From: Lachnospiraceae bacterium
GTDB lineage: Bacteria > Bacillota > Clostridia > Lachnospirales > Lachnospiraceae
Assembly (NCBI GenBank): GCA_022510615.1
Contig: JAFLTC010000019.1
Location: 1 to 34,649, forward strand
Reading direction: 5' to 3'
DNA length: 34,649 nucleotides
Below the pieces are notes generated by a model that did no database searches, was not told the DNA's origin, and was given only the letters and a program-made list of their open reading frames with translations. This document shows positions 16,134-24,532 of the stretch, in pieces. Position numbers and translations under genes: made by a program. Position 1 is the first letter of the stretch, and every line of letters starts with the position of its first letter.

Positions 16134-16817
16134 ATGACAGATAAGATTTTAGGAAACAATCAGGTAAATATTTATGGGGAAGTGGTAGGCGACTTTACAT
16201 TCAGCCATGAAGTGTATGGAGAGGGATTCTATATGCTGCAGCTTTCGGTAAAGCGTCTGAGCAAAGTATATGATACCATTCCGCTTATGGTATCCGAACG
16301 GCTCATTGATGTGACAAAGGACTATCGGGGGTGCTTTATGGAGGCCAGCGGACAGTTTCGTTCTTATAACCGCCATGAAGAAAATCACAACCGGCTTGTG
16401 TTATCTGTTTTTGTTAGAGATTTACATATTGATGAGACAGAGCAGGAAAACGAAAAGCCGAATTATATTTTTCTGGATGGGTATTTGTGCAAACCACCGG
16501 TATATAGAAAAACGCCATTGGGGCGTGAGATAGCGGATTTGTTAATGGCGGTAAACCGCCCTTATGGAAAATCCGATTATATTCCATGTATCTGCTGGGG
16601 AAGAAATGCCCGTTATGCAGATGGCTTTGAAGTAGGGGAGCATGTACAGCTGTGGGGAAGAATCCAGAGCAGAGAGTATCAGAAGCAGATAGGGGAAGAA
16701 GAGTATGAAACAAGAGTGGCCTATGAAATTTCCGTCAGCAAGCTGGAATGTGTAGAAGAAAGTGGTGAAATCACAGCTGCCTCCGAAATTTCAGAGGAAA
16801 CTTTTGAAAAAATTTGA
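16134..16817 (+). CDS. Single-stranded DNA-binding-like protein with two OB-type regions
   Basis: A 227-residue protein whose C-terminal half (about residues 108-205) resembles the SSB OB fold: GYLCKPPVYRKTPLGREIAD, LLMAVNRPYG, DYIPCICWGRNARYA and the later LWGRIQSREY follow the SSB pattern. The N-terminal half (about 6-95) looks like a second, more divergent OB-like strand set (VNIYGEVVGDF, FVRDLHIDE). It lacks the acidic DDIPF-type tip of housekeeping SSB, so it is probably a secondary, lineage-specific protein. The ATG at 16134 (GGGGGT upstream) fits; longer readings would add an unrelated stretch. No partner gene is adjacent. Confidence 0.72.
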   Translation: MTDKILGNNQVNIYGEVVGDFTFSHEVYGEGFYMLQLSVKRLSKVYDTIPLMVSERLIDVTKDYRGCFMEASGQFRSYNRHEENHNRLVLSVFVRDLHIDETEQENEKPNYIFLDGYLCKPPVYRKTPLGREIADLLMAVNRPYGKSDYIPCICWGRNARYADGFEVGEHVQLWGRIQSREYQKQIGEEEYETRVAYEISVSKLECVEESGEITAASEISEETFEKI

Positions 16818-16841
16818 ATTTTATAAAAAATATGATATAAT
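16814..16841 (+). promoter_or_regulatory. Sigma-A promoter of the corrinoid adenosyltransferase gene
   Basis: TTGAAT (16814-16819), 16-base spacer, TATAAT (16836-16841), with an extended TGA just before the -10. The TGA stop of the SSB-like gene (16815-16817) lies within the -35 hexamer. Confidence 0.75.
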
Positions 16842-16876
16842 TGTGTCCATATTCTATTAGAAAGGAATTTAGTAAA

Positions 16877-17371
16877 ATGGACACAAGGATAATACAGGCG
16901 TTTTACGGTCTGGGAAAGGGTAAGACCTCGGCGGCTGTAGGGCAGGCTCTCAGAGAGGTCTCTGAAGGGCAGCATATAACAATTATTCAGTTTCTGAAAG
17001 GGAAAATAGCAGATGAGTTTCAGGTGCTTACCCGGCTAGAACCGGATGTGCAGATTTTCCGTTTCGATAAATCAGAAGTCAACTATTGTGATTTATCCCT
17101 GGAGGAAAAGGAAGAAGAAAAACAAAATATCTGGAACGGCTTCAATTTTGCCAAAAAGGTAATTGAAACCGGAGAGAGTGATGTAGTGATTCTGGATGAA
17201 CTGTTGGGGCTTGTGGATTTGGATATTATCCATATAGAGGATGTGAAAGAACTTCTACAAAATCCCGGTGATTATAGGAAGTTGATTATTACGGGTAGTA
17301 CATTGGCGGAGGCGTTGATTCCGTACATAGATGTAATCTGTGAGATTACATTAAGGAAAGATAATACTTGA
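16877..17371 (+). CDS. cobO: Corrinoid adenosyltransferase, CobO/BtuR type, short form
   Basis: Family members transfer adenosyl from ATP to Co(I) corrinoids, making coenzyme B12. The 164-residue product has the P-loop GLGKGKTS (residues 11-18), ITIIQFLKG, the Walker-B-like VVILDELLGLVD and LIITGSTLAEALI, in the same order as BtuR. It stops shortly after the CEITLRK strand and lacks the C-terminal tail (usually about 20-30 residues with a conserved aromatic end) of the E. coli enzyme. It may thus be a divergent paralogue. The ATG at 16877 has an AAAGGAA site upstream. It has its own promoter, and its stop overlaps the dapA leader promoter. The link to MetH cobalamin use is by inference only. 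Confidence 0.8.
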   Translation: MDTRIIQAFYGLGKGKTSAAVGQALREVSEGQHITIIQFLKGKIADEFQVLTRLEPDVQIFRFDKSEVNYCDLSLEEKEEEKQNIWNGFNFAKKVIETGESDVVILDELLGLVDLDIIHIEDVKELLQNPGDYRKLIITGSTLAEALIPYIDVICEITLRKDNT

Positions 17372-17396
17372 CCTTTTATAGCAAGAGTGTTATCCT
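17368..17396 (+). promoter_or_regulatory. Sigma-A promoter of the lysine riboswitch/dapA transcript
   Basis: TTGACC (17368-17373), 17-base spacer, TATCCT (17391-17396) with extended -10 TGT. The -35 contains the TGA stop of the preceding gene. The predicted start near 17403 lies at the 5' edge of the riboswitch. Confidence 0.8.
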
Positions 17397-17404
17397 TGAA
17401 TGGA

Positions 17405-17568
17405 AAGGTAGAGGCGCGGACTTTATCAGTAAAAGCCGGACATGTCAGGCATGAAAGAAGGTATTTGAAAGGAAAGTCTGCCGAAGAAAGTAAACTCCTG
17501 AAAGTTTTCTTTCTGGGCATATAGTGAAGAACTATATGACTGTCATCGTTTCGATGGAGTGCTACTCA
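17405..17568 (+). ncRNA. Lysine riboswitch (L-box) aptamer
   Basis: The leader of dapA carries the conserved lysine-aptamer blocks in order: GGTAGAGGCGCG (from 17407), CAGTAAAAGCC, AAAGGAAAGTCTGCCGAAG, the hairpin closing at CTGGGC, a stem CATATAGT...ACTATATG, GACTGTCA, a CATCG-TTT-CGATG stem, and GGAGTGCTACT. P1 pairs GGTAG (17407-17411) with CTACT (17562-17566). Lysine binding in this class stabilises P1 and favours the downstream terminator. The promoter just upstream and the terminator at 17587-17624 complete a transcriptional OFF switch for dapA-dapB. Confidence 0.96.
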
Positions 17569-17586
17569 TAGAATGGAACTTATAGA

Positions 17587-17624
17587 AGGAGTTGGCGCTT
17601 ATGCCAGCTCCTCTTTTGTTTTTT
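17587..17624 (+). terminator. Riboswitch-controlled intrinsic terminator before dapA
   Basis: AGGAGTTGGC (17587-17596) pairs with GCCAGCTCCT (17603-17612), 10 bp with one G-U, followed by CTTTTGTTTTTT. It lies between the lysine aptamer and the dapA start, as expected for the expression platform. Confidence 0.93.
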
Positions 17625-17662
17625 GGTAAACAAAACAGTCAGAAGCGGAAAGGATGAAGGAT

Positions 17663-18556
17663 ATGTCAATATTTACAGGAGCAGGTGTAGCTCTGATTAC
17701 ACCGATGAATACGGATGGCAGTGTAAATTATAGTAAGCTGGAAGAAATTTTGGAATTTCAGATTGCGAACAGTACCGATGCGATTATTATCTGCGGAACG
17801 ACAGGAGAGGCGTCTACATTATCGGATGAGGAACATTTAGAGTGTATCCGGGTTGCCTGTGCTGTGACGAAGAAACGGATTCCGGTTATTGCCGGGACCG
17901 GATCGAACTGTACGGAATCTGCCATATATCTTTCGAAGGAGGCACAAAAGTGGGGAGCGGATGGTCTGCTTTTAGTAACCCCATATTATAATAAAGCAAC
18001 ACAGAATGGACTGAAGGCACATTATAAAGCGGTGGCAAAGGAAGTAGATATTCCGATTCTTCTTTATAATGTCCCAAGCCGTACCGGTACGACCATTGCC
18101 CCGAAGACTATCGTAGACCTATGTAAAGAGGTGCCAAATATTGTAGGTGTCAAGGACGCCACGGGAAATATCTCCGAGGTGGCAGAGGTAATGAGTCTTG
18201 CAGAAGGAGCGGTAGATTTATATTCCGGAAACGATGACCAGATTACGGCAGTGCTTTCCTTAGGAGGAAAGGGCGTTATTTCGGTTCTTTCTAATATTTT
18301 ACCAAAGGAAACCCACGATATTGTGGCGTCGTATCTGAGCGGAGATGTCAATACGAGTAAAGAGCTTCAGTTAAAATATTTCGCTTTAGTGAAGGCAATT
18401 TTTAGTGAGGTAAACCCGATTCCTATTAAAAAAGCCATGAATCTGATGGGGATGGAAGTAGGAAGTCTGCGTCTTCCGCTGACGGAAATGGAAGAAGCCA
18501 ATGCGAAGGCGTTGGCCGAAGAAATGAAAAAAGCCGGAATTGAATTAAAACAGTGA
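17663..18556 (+). CDS. dapA: 4-hydroxy-tetrahydrodipicolinate synthase
   Basis: Condenses pyruvate with aspartate semialdehyde, the first committed step to diaminopimelate and lysine. The 297-residue barrel has the pyruvate Schiff-base lysine K164 (VGVKDATGN), Y135 and R140 in LLYNVPSRTG, and CGTTGEASTL near residue 45. The ATG at 17663 is preferred over 17654 because the GGAAAGG site lies 9 bases from the former and touches the latter. Expression is controlled by the lysine riboswitch directly upstream. dapB follows after 27 bases. Confidence 0.97.
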   Translation: MSIFTGAGVALITPMNTDGSVNYSKLEEILEFQIANSTDAIIICGTTGEASTLSDEEHLECIRVACAVTKKRIPVIAGTGSNCTESAIYLSKEAQKWGADGLLLVTPYYNKATQNGLKAHYKAVAKEVDIPILLYNVPSRTGTTIAPKTIVDLCKEVPNIVGVKDATGNISEVAEVMSLAEGAVDLYSGNDDQITAVLSLGGKGVISVLSNILPKETHDIVASYLSGDVNTSKELQLKYFALVKAIFSEVNPIPIKKAMNLMGMEVGSLRLPLTEMEEANAKALAEEMKKAGIELKQ

Positions 18557-18583
18557 TACAGAATCAGAAGGAGAAAGTGAAAT

Positions 18584-19345
18584 ATGACAAGAATTATTAT
18601 GAGCGGCTGTAACGGCGCTATGGGAAGAACTATTACCGGTATTGTAAAAGAGGATTCCGAGGCAGTGATTGTTGCCGGTGTTGATGTAATCGACTCCGGG
18701 GAAAACGATTATCCGGTTTTTTCAAATATTGCAGAATGTAATGTGGAAGCAGATGCCATTATTGATTTTTCTACCCCGAAAATTCTGGAGGACATACTGG
18801 AATACAGTGAAAGTAAAAAGCTTCCGGTTGTACTGTGTACAACCGGATATACAGAGGAACAACTTGCCCGTATTGAAGAGGCAGCGGAGCGTACAGCGGT
18901 GTTGAAATCTGCCAATATGTCCCTGGGTATTAATACGCTGATGAAATTAGTACAGGATGCGGCAAGGGTGCTTGCAGCAGAGGGCTTTGATGTAGAAATA
19001 GTGGAAAAACACCACAATCAGAAACTGGATGCCCCGTCCGGTACGGCCCTGGCATTGGCGGATTCCGTCAATGAGGCAATGGGAAACCCTTATGAATATG
19101 TTTATGACCGTTCCCAGAGACGGGAAAAACGGGCACAGAAGGAATTGGGGATTTCTGCTGTACGCGGCGGGACTATTGTGGGAGACCATGACGTTATTTT
19201 TGCCGGAAAGGATGAGGTTGTTACCCTTTCCCATATGGCATACAGTAAAGCGGTATTTGGCAAGGGTGCGGTATCGGCGGCCAAATTCCTGAAGGGAAAA
19301 CCGGCAGGACGCTATGATATGGCAGATGTGATTGCCGCAAACTAA
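18584..19345 (+). CDS. dapB: 4-hydroxy-tetrahydrodipicolinate reductase
   Basis: Reduces the DapA product with NAD(P)H to tetrahydrodipicolinate. The 253-residue protein has an N-terminal Rossmann motif (SGCNGAMGRTI), the CTTGYTEEQ and SANMSLGIN blocks, and the substrate-binding EKHHNQKLDAPSGTA with catalytic His-His and Lys. Full length for the family. AGAAGGAG lies upstream. It is co-transcribed with dapA behind the lysine riboswitch; the 39-base gap to murF has no terminator, so lysine control may extend partly into murF. Confidence 0.97.
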   Translation: MTRIIMSGCNGAMGRTITGIVKEDSEAVIVAGVDVIDSGENDYPVFSNIAECNVEADAIIDFSTPKILEDILEYSESKKLPVVLCTTGYTEEQLARIEEAAERTAVLKSANMSLGINTLMKLVQDAARVLAAEGFDVEIVEKHHNQKLDAPSGTALALADSVNEAMGNPYEYVYDRSQRREKRAQKELGISAVRGGTIVGDHDVIFAGKDEVVTLSHMAYSKAVFGKGAVSAAKFLKGKPAGRYDMADVIAAN

Positions 19346-19384
19346 GTGCGAAAAGAAATGAGCCTATTATAAAGGAAGAAAAGT

Positions 19385-20788
19385 ATGAAACCAATTCGAA
19401 TTGCTGATATAGTAAAGGCGGTATCCGGTACACTTGCCTGGGGAGATGAAAATGCCCTTGTAACTAAGGTTGTGACGGATTCCCGTGAGGCAGAAGAAGG
19501 GACATTGTTTGTGCCGCTGATTGGGGAACGGGTCAATGCCCACCGCTTTATTCCCCAGGTGTTAGAGGACGGGGCTGCCTGTGTTTTTTCTTCGGACACA
19601 TCGGTGACCGGGGAAAGGGGAGCCTGTATTTATGTCGAGGATACTCTTCAGGCACTGCAGGATTTTGCCGGTTGGTACCGGAGTCAGTTTTCCATTCCGG
19701 TTATTGGTATTACCGGGAGTGTGGGAAAAACGACGACAAAGGAAATGATTGCCGCCGTACTGGAACAAAAATATAAGACCGTAAAGACCCTGGGAAATCT
19801 AAATAGTCAGATAGGTGTCGCCCTAATGATGTTTATGATAGAGGAGAATACAGAGATTGCGGTTTTTGAAATGGGTATCAGCATGCCGGGGGAGATGGAG
19901 CGGCTTGTCAAAATAGCAAAGCCCTCTACAGCGGTTATGACAAATATCGGGGTGTCTCATATCGGAAACCTTGGTTCCAGAGAAAATATCTGTGCCGAGA
20001 AGGGTAACATTATTGTCGGATTTACAGAAGAAGGTACTTTATATGTATGCGGAAACGGCGACTTGAAGGAGCTTTCAAGGGAAAACATTCCCTATGAAAA
20101 ATGTGCCGGCGGATGTCGGACAATATATTATGGAACGGAGCATGAGGATGTCTTTTTTGGAAACGGGATTTGTACGGCTACGAAGGGACAGAGTTTCCGG
20201 TTTCATTATCCGGAGGGAGAGGAGACGGTTGAACTTTCGGTTTTTGGAATCCATAATGTAAACAATGCTATTGTGTCGCTGGCTTTAGGGTTACAATTTG
20301 GGGTGCCGTTAGAGGCGTCCAAAAGGGCATTAAAGGAATATGAACCCATTGCCATGCGGGGAGTTGTCAGAGAGGTGTCGGGAGTTCATATTGTGGATGA
20401 TACCTATAATGCCAGTCCCGATTCGATTAACAGTAATCTGGAAGCACTGTTTGACTACAGTCCGAAGGGAAAAAAAATTGCTGTCCTTGCGGATGTTCTG
20501 GAGCTGGGTGAGCAGTCAAAGAGGCTACACGAAGGAATCGGTGCTTTCATTTTGCAACAGGAAAAAAAGGGAAGAAAGCTGTCGTTATTGGTGACCATAG
20601 GCGAGCAGGCACGGTATATCAGTGACTATGTGGCAGCGGGATCCGATATTTTCGTATATCACTGTGAAAGCAACGAACAGGCGGCAGAATATGTCGAAAA
20701 ACATATGGCTGCCGGAGACTGGATTTTAGTGAAAGGCTCCCGGGGTATGCATACGGATGAAGTGGTGAAGCAATTAACAAAGGAGTGA
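19385..20788 (+). CDS. murF: UDP-N-acetylmuramoyl-tripeptide--D-alanyl-D-alanine ligase
   Basis: Adds D-Ala-D-Ala to UDP-MurNAc-tripeptide, the last cytoplasmic step of peptidoglycan precursor synthesis. The 467-residue Mur ligase has an N-terminal UDP-binding domain (VTDSREAEEGTLFVPL), the ATP P-loop GITGSVGKTTT (residues 108-118), the central NLNSQIGVAL and MTNIGVSHIGNLGS blocks, and the C-terminal DTYNASPDS. The reading through a DapA/DapB operon is logical because MurE uses diaminopimelate just before MurF acts. Its last codons AAGGAGTGA double as the ribosome site of priA. Confidence 0.97.
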   Translation: MKPIRIADIVKAVSGTLAWGDENALVTKVVTDSREAEEGTLFVPLIGERVNAHRFIPQVLEDGAACVFSSDTSVTGERGACIYVEDTLQALQDFAGWYRSQFSIPVIGITGSVGKTTTKEMIAAVLEQKYKTVKTLGNLNSQIGVALMMFMIEENTEIAVFEMGISMPGEMERLVKIAKPSTAVMTNIGVSHIGNLGSRENICAEKGNIIVGFTEEGTLYVCGNGDLKELSRENIPYEKCAGGCRTIYYGTEHEDVFFGNGICTATKGQSFRFHYPEGEETVELSVFGIHNVNNAIVSLALGLQFGVPLEASKRALKEYEPIAMRGVVREVSGVHIVDDTYNASPDSINSNLEALFDYSPKGKKIAVLADVLELGEQSKRLHEGIGAFILQQEKKGRKLSLLVTIGEQARYISDYVAAGSDIFVYHCESNEQAAEYVEKHMAAGDWILVKGSRGMHTDEVVKQLTKE

Positions 20789-20792
20789 CAGG

Positions 20793-23039
20793 GTGTTTGC
20801 CGATGTAATTGTAGATATTTCTGTGGAGGCTCTTGACAGGACCTTCCAATATAAAATTCCGGAGAATCTGGAGGGTACGGTAATAGTTGGAAGCCGTGTC
20901 CGGATTCCCTTTGGACGGGGGAACCGGGAAATCTCCGGATTTGTTGTGGGAATATCCGATGCCCCGAAAATACCGGTGGAAAAAATAAAGGATTTATCGG
21001 CGGCAGAGGATGCAGGTGTTTCTGTGGAGGAGCAGCTCTTAAAGCTGGCGGCGTGGATGAAAAACCGCTACGGTGCCACGATGAATGAAGCTTTAAAAAC
21101 GGTATTGCCTATCAAGAAAAAGATTAAGTCAGTGGAAGAGCACTGGCTTAATTTTGCTTCTTCCGAAGAAGAGGTAAAAAAAGAACTGGATCGCTGCCGT
21201 CTGAGGCATTTTAAGGCAAAGGCAAGACTGTTACAGGGGATGTTTGAAGAAGGCGGACAGATGACTACGAAAACGGCGGCGAAAAAATACGGCATTACCA
21301 AATCGGTGATTGATGGCATGGTAAAGGCGGGAATTTTGTCTGTGACGGATAGAAGATTCTACCGCAATCCCATGGAGGCGGAGGAAAGAAAGGGTCCATC
21401 CGCCATAACATTAAATGACGAGCAGCAAAAAATTGCCGATGATTTTTCTGAAGAGTATGAAAAGGGAATACGGCGTACCTATCTTTTATACGGGGTAACG
21501 GGAAGTGGGAAAACAGAGGTTTATATGGAGATGATAGACCGGGTTTTGTCACAGGATCTACAGGTGATTGTACTCATACCGGAAATTTCCCTGACTTATC
21601 AGACGGTAAAGCGTTTTCAGAACCGTTTCGGAAATCGGGTTTCCATATTGAATTCCCGCATGTCCGAGGGAGAGCGCTTTGACCAGTATGAAAGGGCAAA
21701 AAAAGGAGAGGCGGATATTATGGTTGGTCCCCGTTCCGCACTATTTGTCCCCTTTTCCAGACTGGGTCTTATCATTATGGACGAAGAACACGAAACGAGC
21801 TATAAAAGTGAAAATCCGCCGAAATATCATGCAAGGGAGGCTGCCATAAAACGGGCGGAAATGTCCGGTGCCAGTGTGGTACTTGGCTCGGCAACCCCTT
21901 CCGTGGAGAGCTACCGGATGGCAAAAGAGGGAGACTATAAGCTGTACCGGCTTTTCTGCCGGGCAGGAGAGGCGGAGTTTCCCACTGTACATACAGTGGA
22001 TTTGAGAGAGGAATTAAAGGCGGGAAACCGCTCCGTATTCAGCCGGCTCTTACAGGAAAAAATAGAAGACCGGTTACAGAAAAAAGAGCAGATCATTCTT
22101 TTTTTGAACCGGAGAGGCTATGCCGGGTTTGTTTCTTGTCGAAGTTGCGGATATGTGTTAAAATGTACTCATTGTGAGGTGTCCATGACGGCCCATAAAA
22201 ACCATGTAGGTGATGTGGATACTCTCATCTGCCATTACTGCGGGCATGCCGTGGCAATGCCGGAGCGTTGTCCGTCCTGCGGCTCTCCATATATTGCTGC
22301 CTTTGGGCTGGGAACCCAGAAGGTGGAGGAAATGCTGCAGAAGAGATTTCCCGGGGCTAAAATTCTTCGTATGGACGGAGACACCACAAGCGGCAAGCAT
22401 GGACACGAGGCAGTACTGAAAGGCTTCCGGGAGGGAAAGGCAGATATTTTGATCGGTACCCAGATGATTGTAAAGGGGCATGATTTTCCCAATGTTACGC
22501 TGGTGGCTGCCCTGGCGGCAGACCTAAGTATGTATGCCGGTGATTACCGCAGCAACGAAAGAACCTTCCAGCTTTTAATGCAGGCCAGTGGGCGGGCAGG
22601 CAGGGGAAAAAAGCAGGGTGAGATGATAATACAGACCTACCATCCGGAGCAGTATTGTGTGGAGGCGGTACAAACCCAGCAGGCGGAGCTTTTTTATGAA
22701 AATGAGCTGGCATATCGGCGAATGACAGAGTATCCTCCTTTTTCCCAGATGTTGGCGGTGCTTGTGCTGTCGGAGAGTAAGGAGGAGGCAAAAGCCTGTA
22801 TTACGCGGTTGTCAGAAGAAATTGTTTTGGGGTACCGGGATAGTGCTGCGGTGATTGGACCTGCCGAAGCGGGACTCAGTCGTGCAAAGGACCGCTACCG
22901 GTATAGCCTGTATGTAAAATGCCGGGAGGAAAAACGGATGGAAGAGATAAAAAATGAGATTGACAAGTTTAGCAGGGACAGGAAATGGGAAAAATTATGT
23001 AGTATCCAGTATGATGTAAATCCACTGTCCGGCTATTGA
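20793..23039 (+). CDS. priA: Primosomal protein N' (replication restart helicase PriA)
   Basis: A superfamily 2 helicase that reloads the replisome at stalled forks. The 748-residue product contains the N-terminal 3'-DNA-binding domain (about 1-100), Walker A GVTGSGKT (234-241), DEEH, helicase motifs LGSATPS and QASGRAGRG, and a double zinc site of eight cysteines (from CRSCGYVLKCTHC to CHYCGH and CPSCG). The start is GTG at 20793, seven bases after an AAGGAG site within the end of murF. It begins a run of genes spaced a few bases apart. Confidence 0.97.
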   Translation: MFADVIVDISVEALDRTFQYKIPENLEGTVIVGSRVRIPFGRGNREISGFVVGISDAPKIPVEKIKDLSAAEDAGVSVEEQLLKLAAWMKNRYGATMNEALKTVLPIKKKIKSVEEHWLNFASSEEEVKKELDRCRLRHFKAKARLLQGMFEEGGQMTTKTAAKKYGITKSVIDGMVKAGILSVTDRRFYRNPMEAEERKGPSAITLNDEQQKIADDFSEEYEKGIRRTYLLYGVTGSGKTEVYMEMIDRVLSQDLQVIVLIPEISLTYQTVKRFQNRFGNRVSILNSRMSEGERFDQYERAKKGEADIMVGPRSALFVPFSRLGLIIMDEEHETSYKSENPPKYHAREAAIKRAEMSGASVVLGSATPSVESYRMAKEGDYKLYRLFCRAGEAEFPTVHTVDLREELKAGNRSVFSRLLQEKIEDRLQKKEQIILFLNRRGYAGFVSCRSCGYVLKCTHCEVSMTAHKNHVGDVDTLICHYCGHAVAMPERCPSCGSPYIAAFGLGTQKVEEMLQKRFPGAKILRMDGDTTSGKHGHEAVLKGFREGKADILIGTQMIVKGHDFPNVTLVAALAADLSMYAGDYRSNERTFQLLMQASGRAGRGKKQGEMIIQTYHPEQYCVEAVQTQQAELFYENELAYRRMTEYPPFSQMLAVLVLSESKEEAKACITRLSEEIVLGYRDSAAVIGPAEAGLSRAKDRYRYSLYVKCREEKRMEEIKNEIDKFSRDRKWEKLCSIQYDVNPLSGY

Positions 23040-23071
23040 GAAACAAGAAGGAAAACAAATGGAGGATGATT

Positions 23072-23560
23072 ATGGCAATTAGAAATATTCGGGTTATGGG
23101 AGATGAGATTTTAACAAAAAAATGCAAACCGGTAAAGGAAATGACAGAAAAAAACCGGGAATTGATTGAAGATTTATTTGATACGATGTACGAGGCGGAC
23201 GGAGTCGGTCTGGCCGCTCCGCAGGTGGGCATACTAAAGAGAATTGCCGTAATAGATATAACAGAGGACAGAAGCCAGCCTATTGTACTGATCAATCCGG
23301 AAATTGTCCATACCGAAGGGGAACAGCGGGGTAGTGAGGGCTGTTTAAGTGTACCGGAAAAGGTGGGAATTGTGATAAGACCGAATCTTGTGCGGGTAAA
23401 GGCACTGGATGCAGATATGAATCCCATTGAGATAGAAGGAGAAGAATTGCTGGCCAGAGCACTGATACACGAAATTGAACATCTGGACGGACAGTTATAT
23501 GTGGATAAGATTGAAGGGCGTCTTTATGATGTGGATGAATTACAGGAGGAACAGCAGTAG
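23072..23560 (+). CDS. def: Peptide deformylase
   Basis: Removes the formyl group from the N-terminal methionine of new proteins. The 162-residue metalloenzyme has the three family motifs: GVGLAAPQVG (44-53), EGCLSVP with metal ligand C91, and H133-E134-I-E-H137. The start at 23072 has GGAGG six bases upstream and gives the typical MAIRNIRVMGD N terminus; an ATG two codons earlier is too close to the site. Next to fmt, whose product makes the formyl-Met-tRNA that this enzyme later processes, as in many bacteria. Confidence 0.97.
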   Translation: MAIRNIRVMGDEILTKKCKPVKEMTEKNRELIEDLFDTMYEADGVGLAAPQVGILKRIAVIDITEDRSQPIVLINPEIVHTEGEQRGSEGCLSVPEKVGIVIRPNLVRVKALDADMNPIEIEGEELLARALIHEIEHLDGQLYVDKIEGRLYDVDELQEEQQ

Positions 23561-23596
23561 TGGCAGTATGGTCAGTGTTTCGGAACGGAGGTAAGA

Positions 23597-24532
23597 ATGA
23601 AAGTAATTTTCATGGGAACACCGGATTTTGCGGTTCCGGTATTACAGGGACTGATAGAGGCGAAAGAGCATGAAGTAACTGCTGTCATTACCCAGCCGGA
23701 TAAGGCGAGAGGACGAAGCGGTAAGCTCATCTTTACGCCGGTCAAGCAGGTGGCAGTGGAAAACAACATTCCGGTCTACACACCGAAGAGGGTAAAGGAT
23801 GCCGAGTTTGTAAAGGAATTAAAAACCATTCCCTGTGATGTTATTGTAGTCGTTGCCTTTGGGCAGATTTTATCAAAAGAAATACTGGAGTGTCCGAAAT
23901 ACGGCTGTATCAATGTACATGCGTCACTTCTTCCAAGATGGCGGGGGGCCGCACCGATGCAGTGGGCGATTTTAGCGGGAGATAAAAAGACCGGAATTAC
24001 AACGATGCAGATGGATGAGGGACTGGATACCGGCGATATGCTACTTAGGCAGGAAGTGGAAATCACACCGGAGGAGACCGGGGAGAGCCTGCATGATAAA
24101 ATGGCGGTGTTAGGAAGCGGACTTCTCTTAGAGACATTGGCACAGGCGGCAGCGGGGACGTTGCAGCCGGTTGCCCAGAAGGAAGAAGAAAGTACTTATG
24201 CGAAAATGCTGACAAAGGAGCTTGGCCGACTGGATTTCTCGAAGGAGGCGGAAGGTTTAGAGAGGTATATCAGGGGGCTTAATTCCTGGCCCAGTGCTTA
24301 TACCGGACTGAGGGGAAAAACGCTAAAGATATGGAAGGCAGAAGTGACGGAGGAGGAGACAGGCTGTGAGCCGGGAACGGTAGTATCAGTAGGTAAAGAC
24401 CACTTTACGGTACAGACCGGCAAGGGGTGTTTACGGTTGTTAGAGGTTCAGTTAGAGGGGAAGAAAAGAATGGACGCCGGCAGTTTTCTGCGGGGCGTTA
24501 AAATAGAAAAGGGTGATATATTATGTATTTAG
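23597..24532 (+). CDS. fmt: Methionyl-tRNA formyltransferase
   Basis: Formylates initiator Met-tRNA from 10-formyltetrahydrofolate. The 311-residue product has the N-terminal formyltransferase domain (FMGTPDFAVPVL, VVVAFGQIL) with the catalytic HASLLPRWRGAAP block around H108 and GITTMQMDEGLDTGDM, then the C-terminal tRNA-binding OB-type domain (from about 205). GGAGG precedes the ATG. Its 3' end overlaps the next gene by 10 bases. Confidence 0.97.
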   Translation: MKVIFMGTPDFAVPVLQGLIEAKEHEVTAVITQPDKARGRSGKLIFTPVKQVAVENNIPVYTPKRVKDAEFVKELKTIPCDVIVVVAFGQILSKEILECPKYGCINVHASLLPRWRGAAPMQWAILAGDKKTGITTMQMDEGLDTGDMLLRQEVEITPEETGESLHDKMAVLGSGLLLETLAQAAAGTLQPVAQKEEESTYAKMLTKELGRLDFSKEAEGLERYIRGLNSWPSAYTGLRGKTLKIWKAEVTEEETGCEPGTVVSVGKDHFTVQTGKGCLRLLEVQLEGKKRMDAGSFLRGVKIEKGDILCI

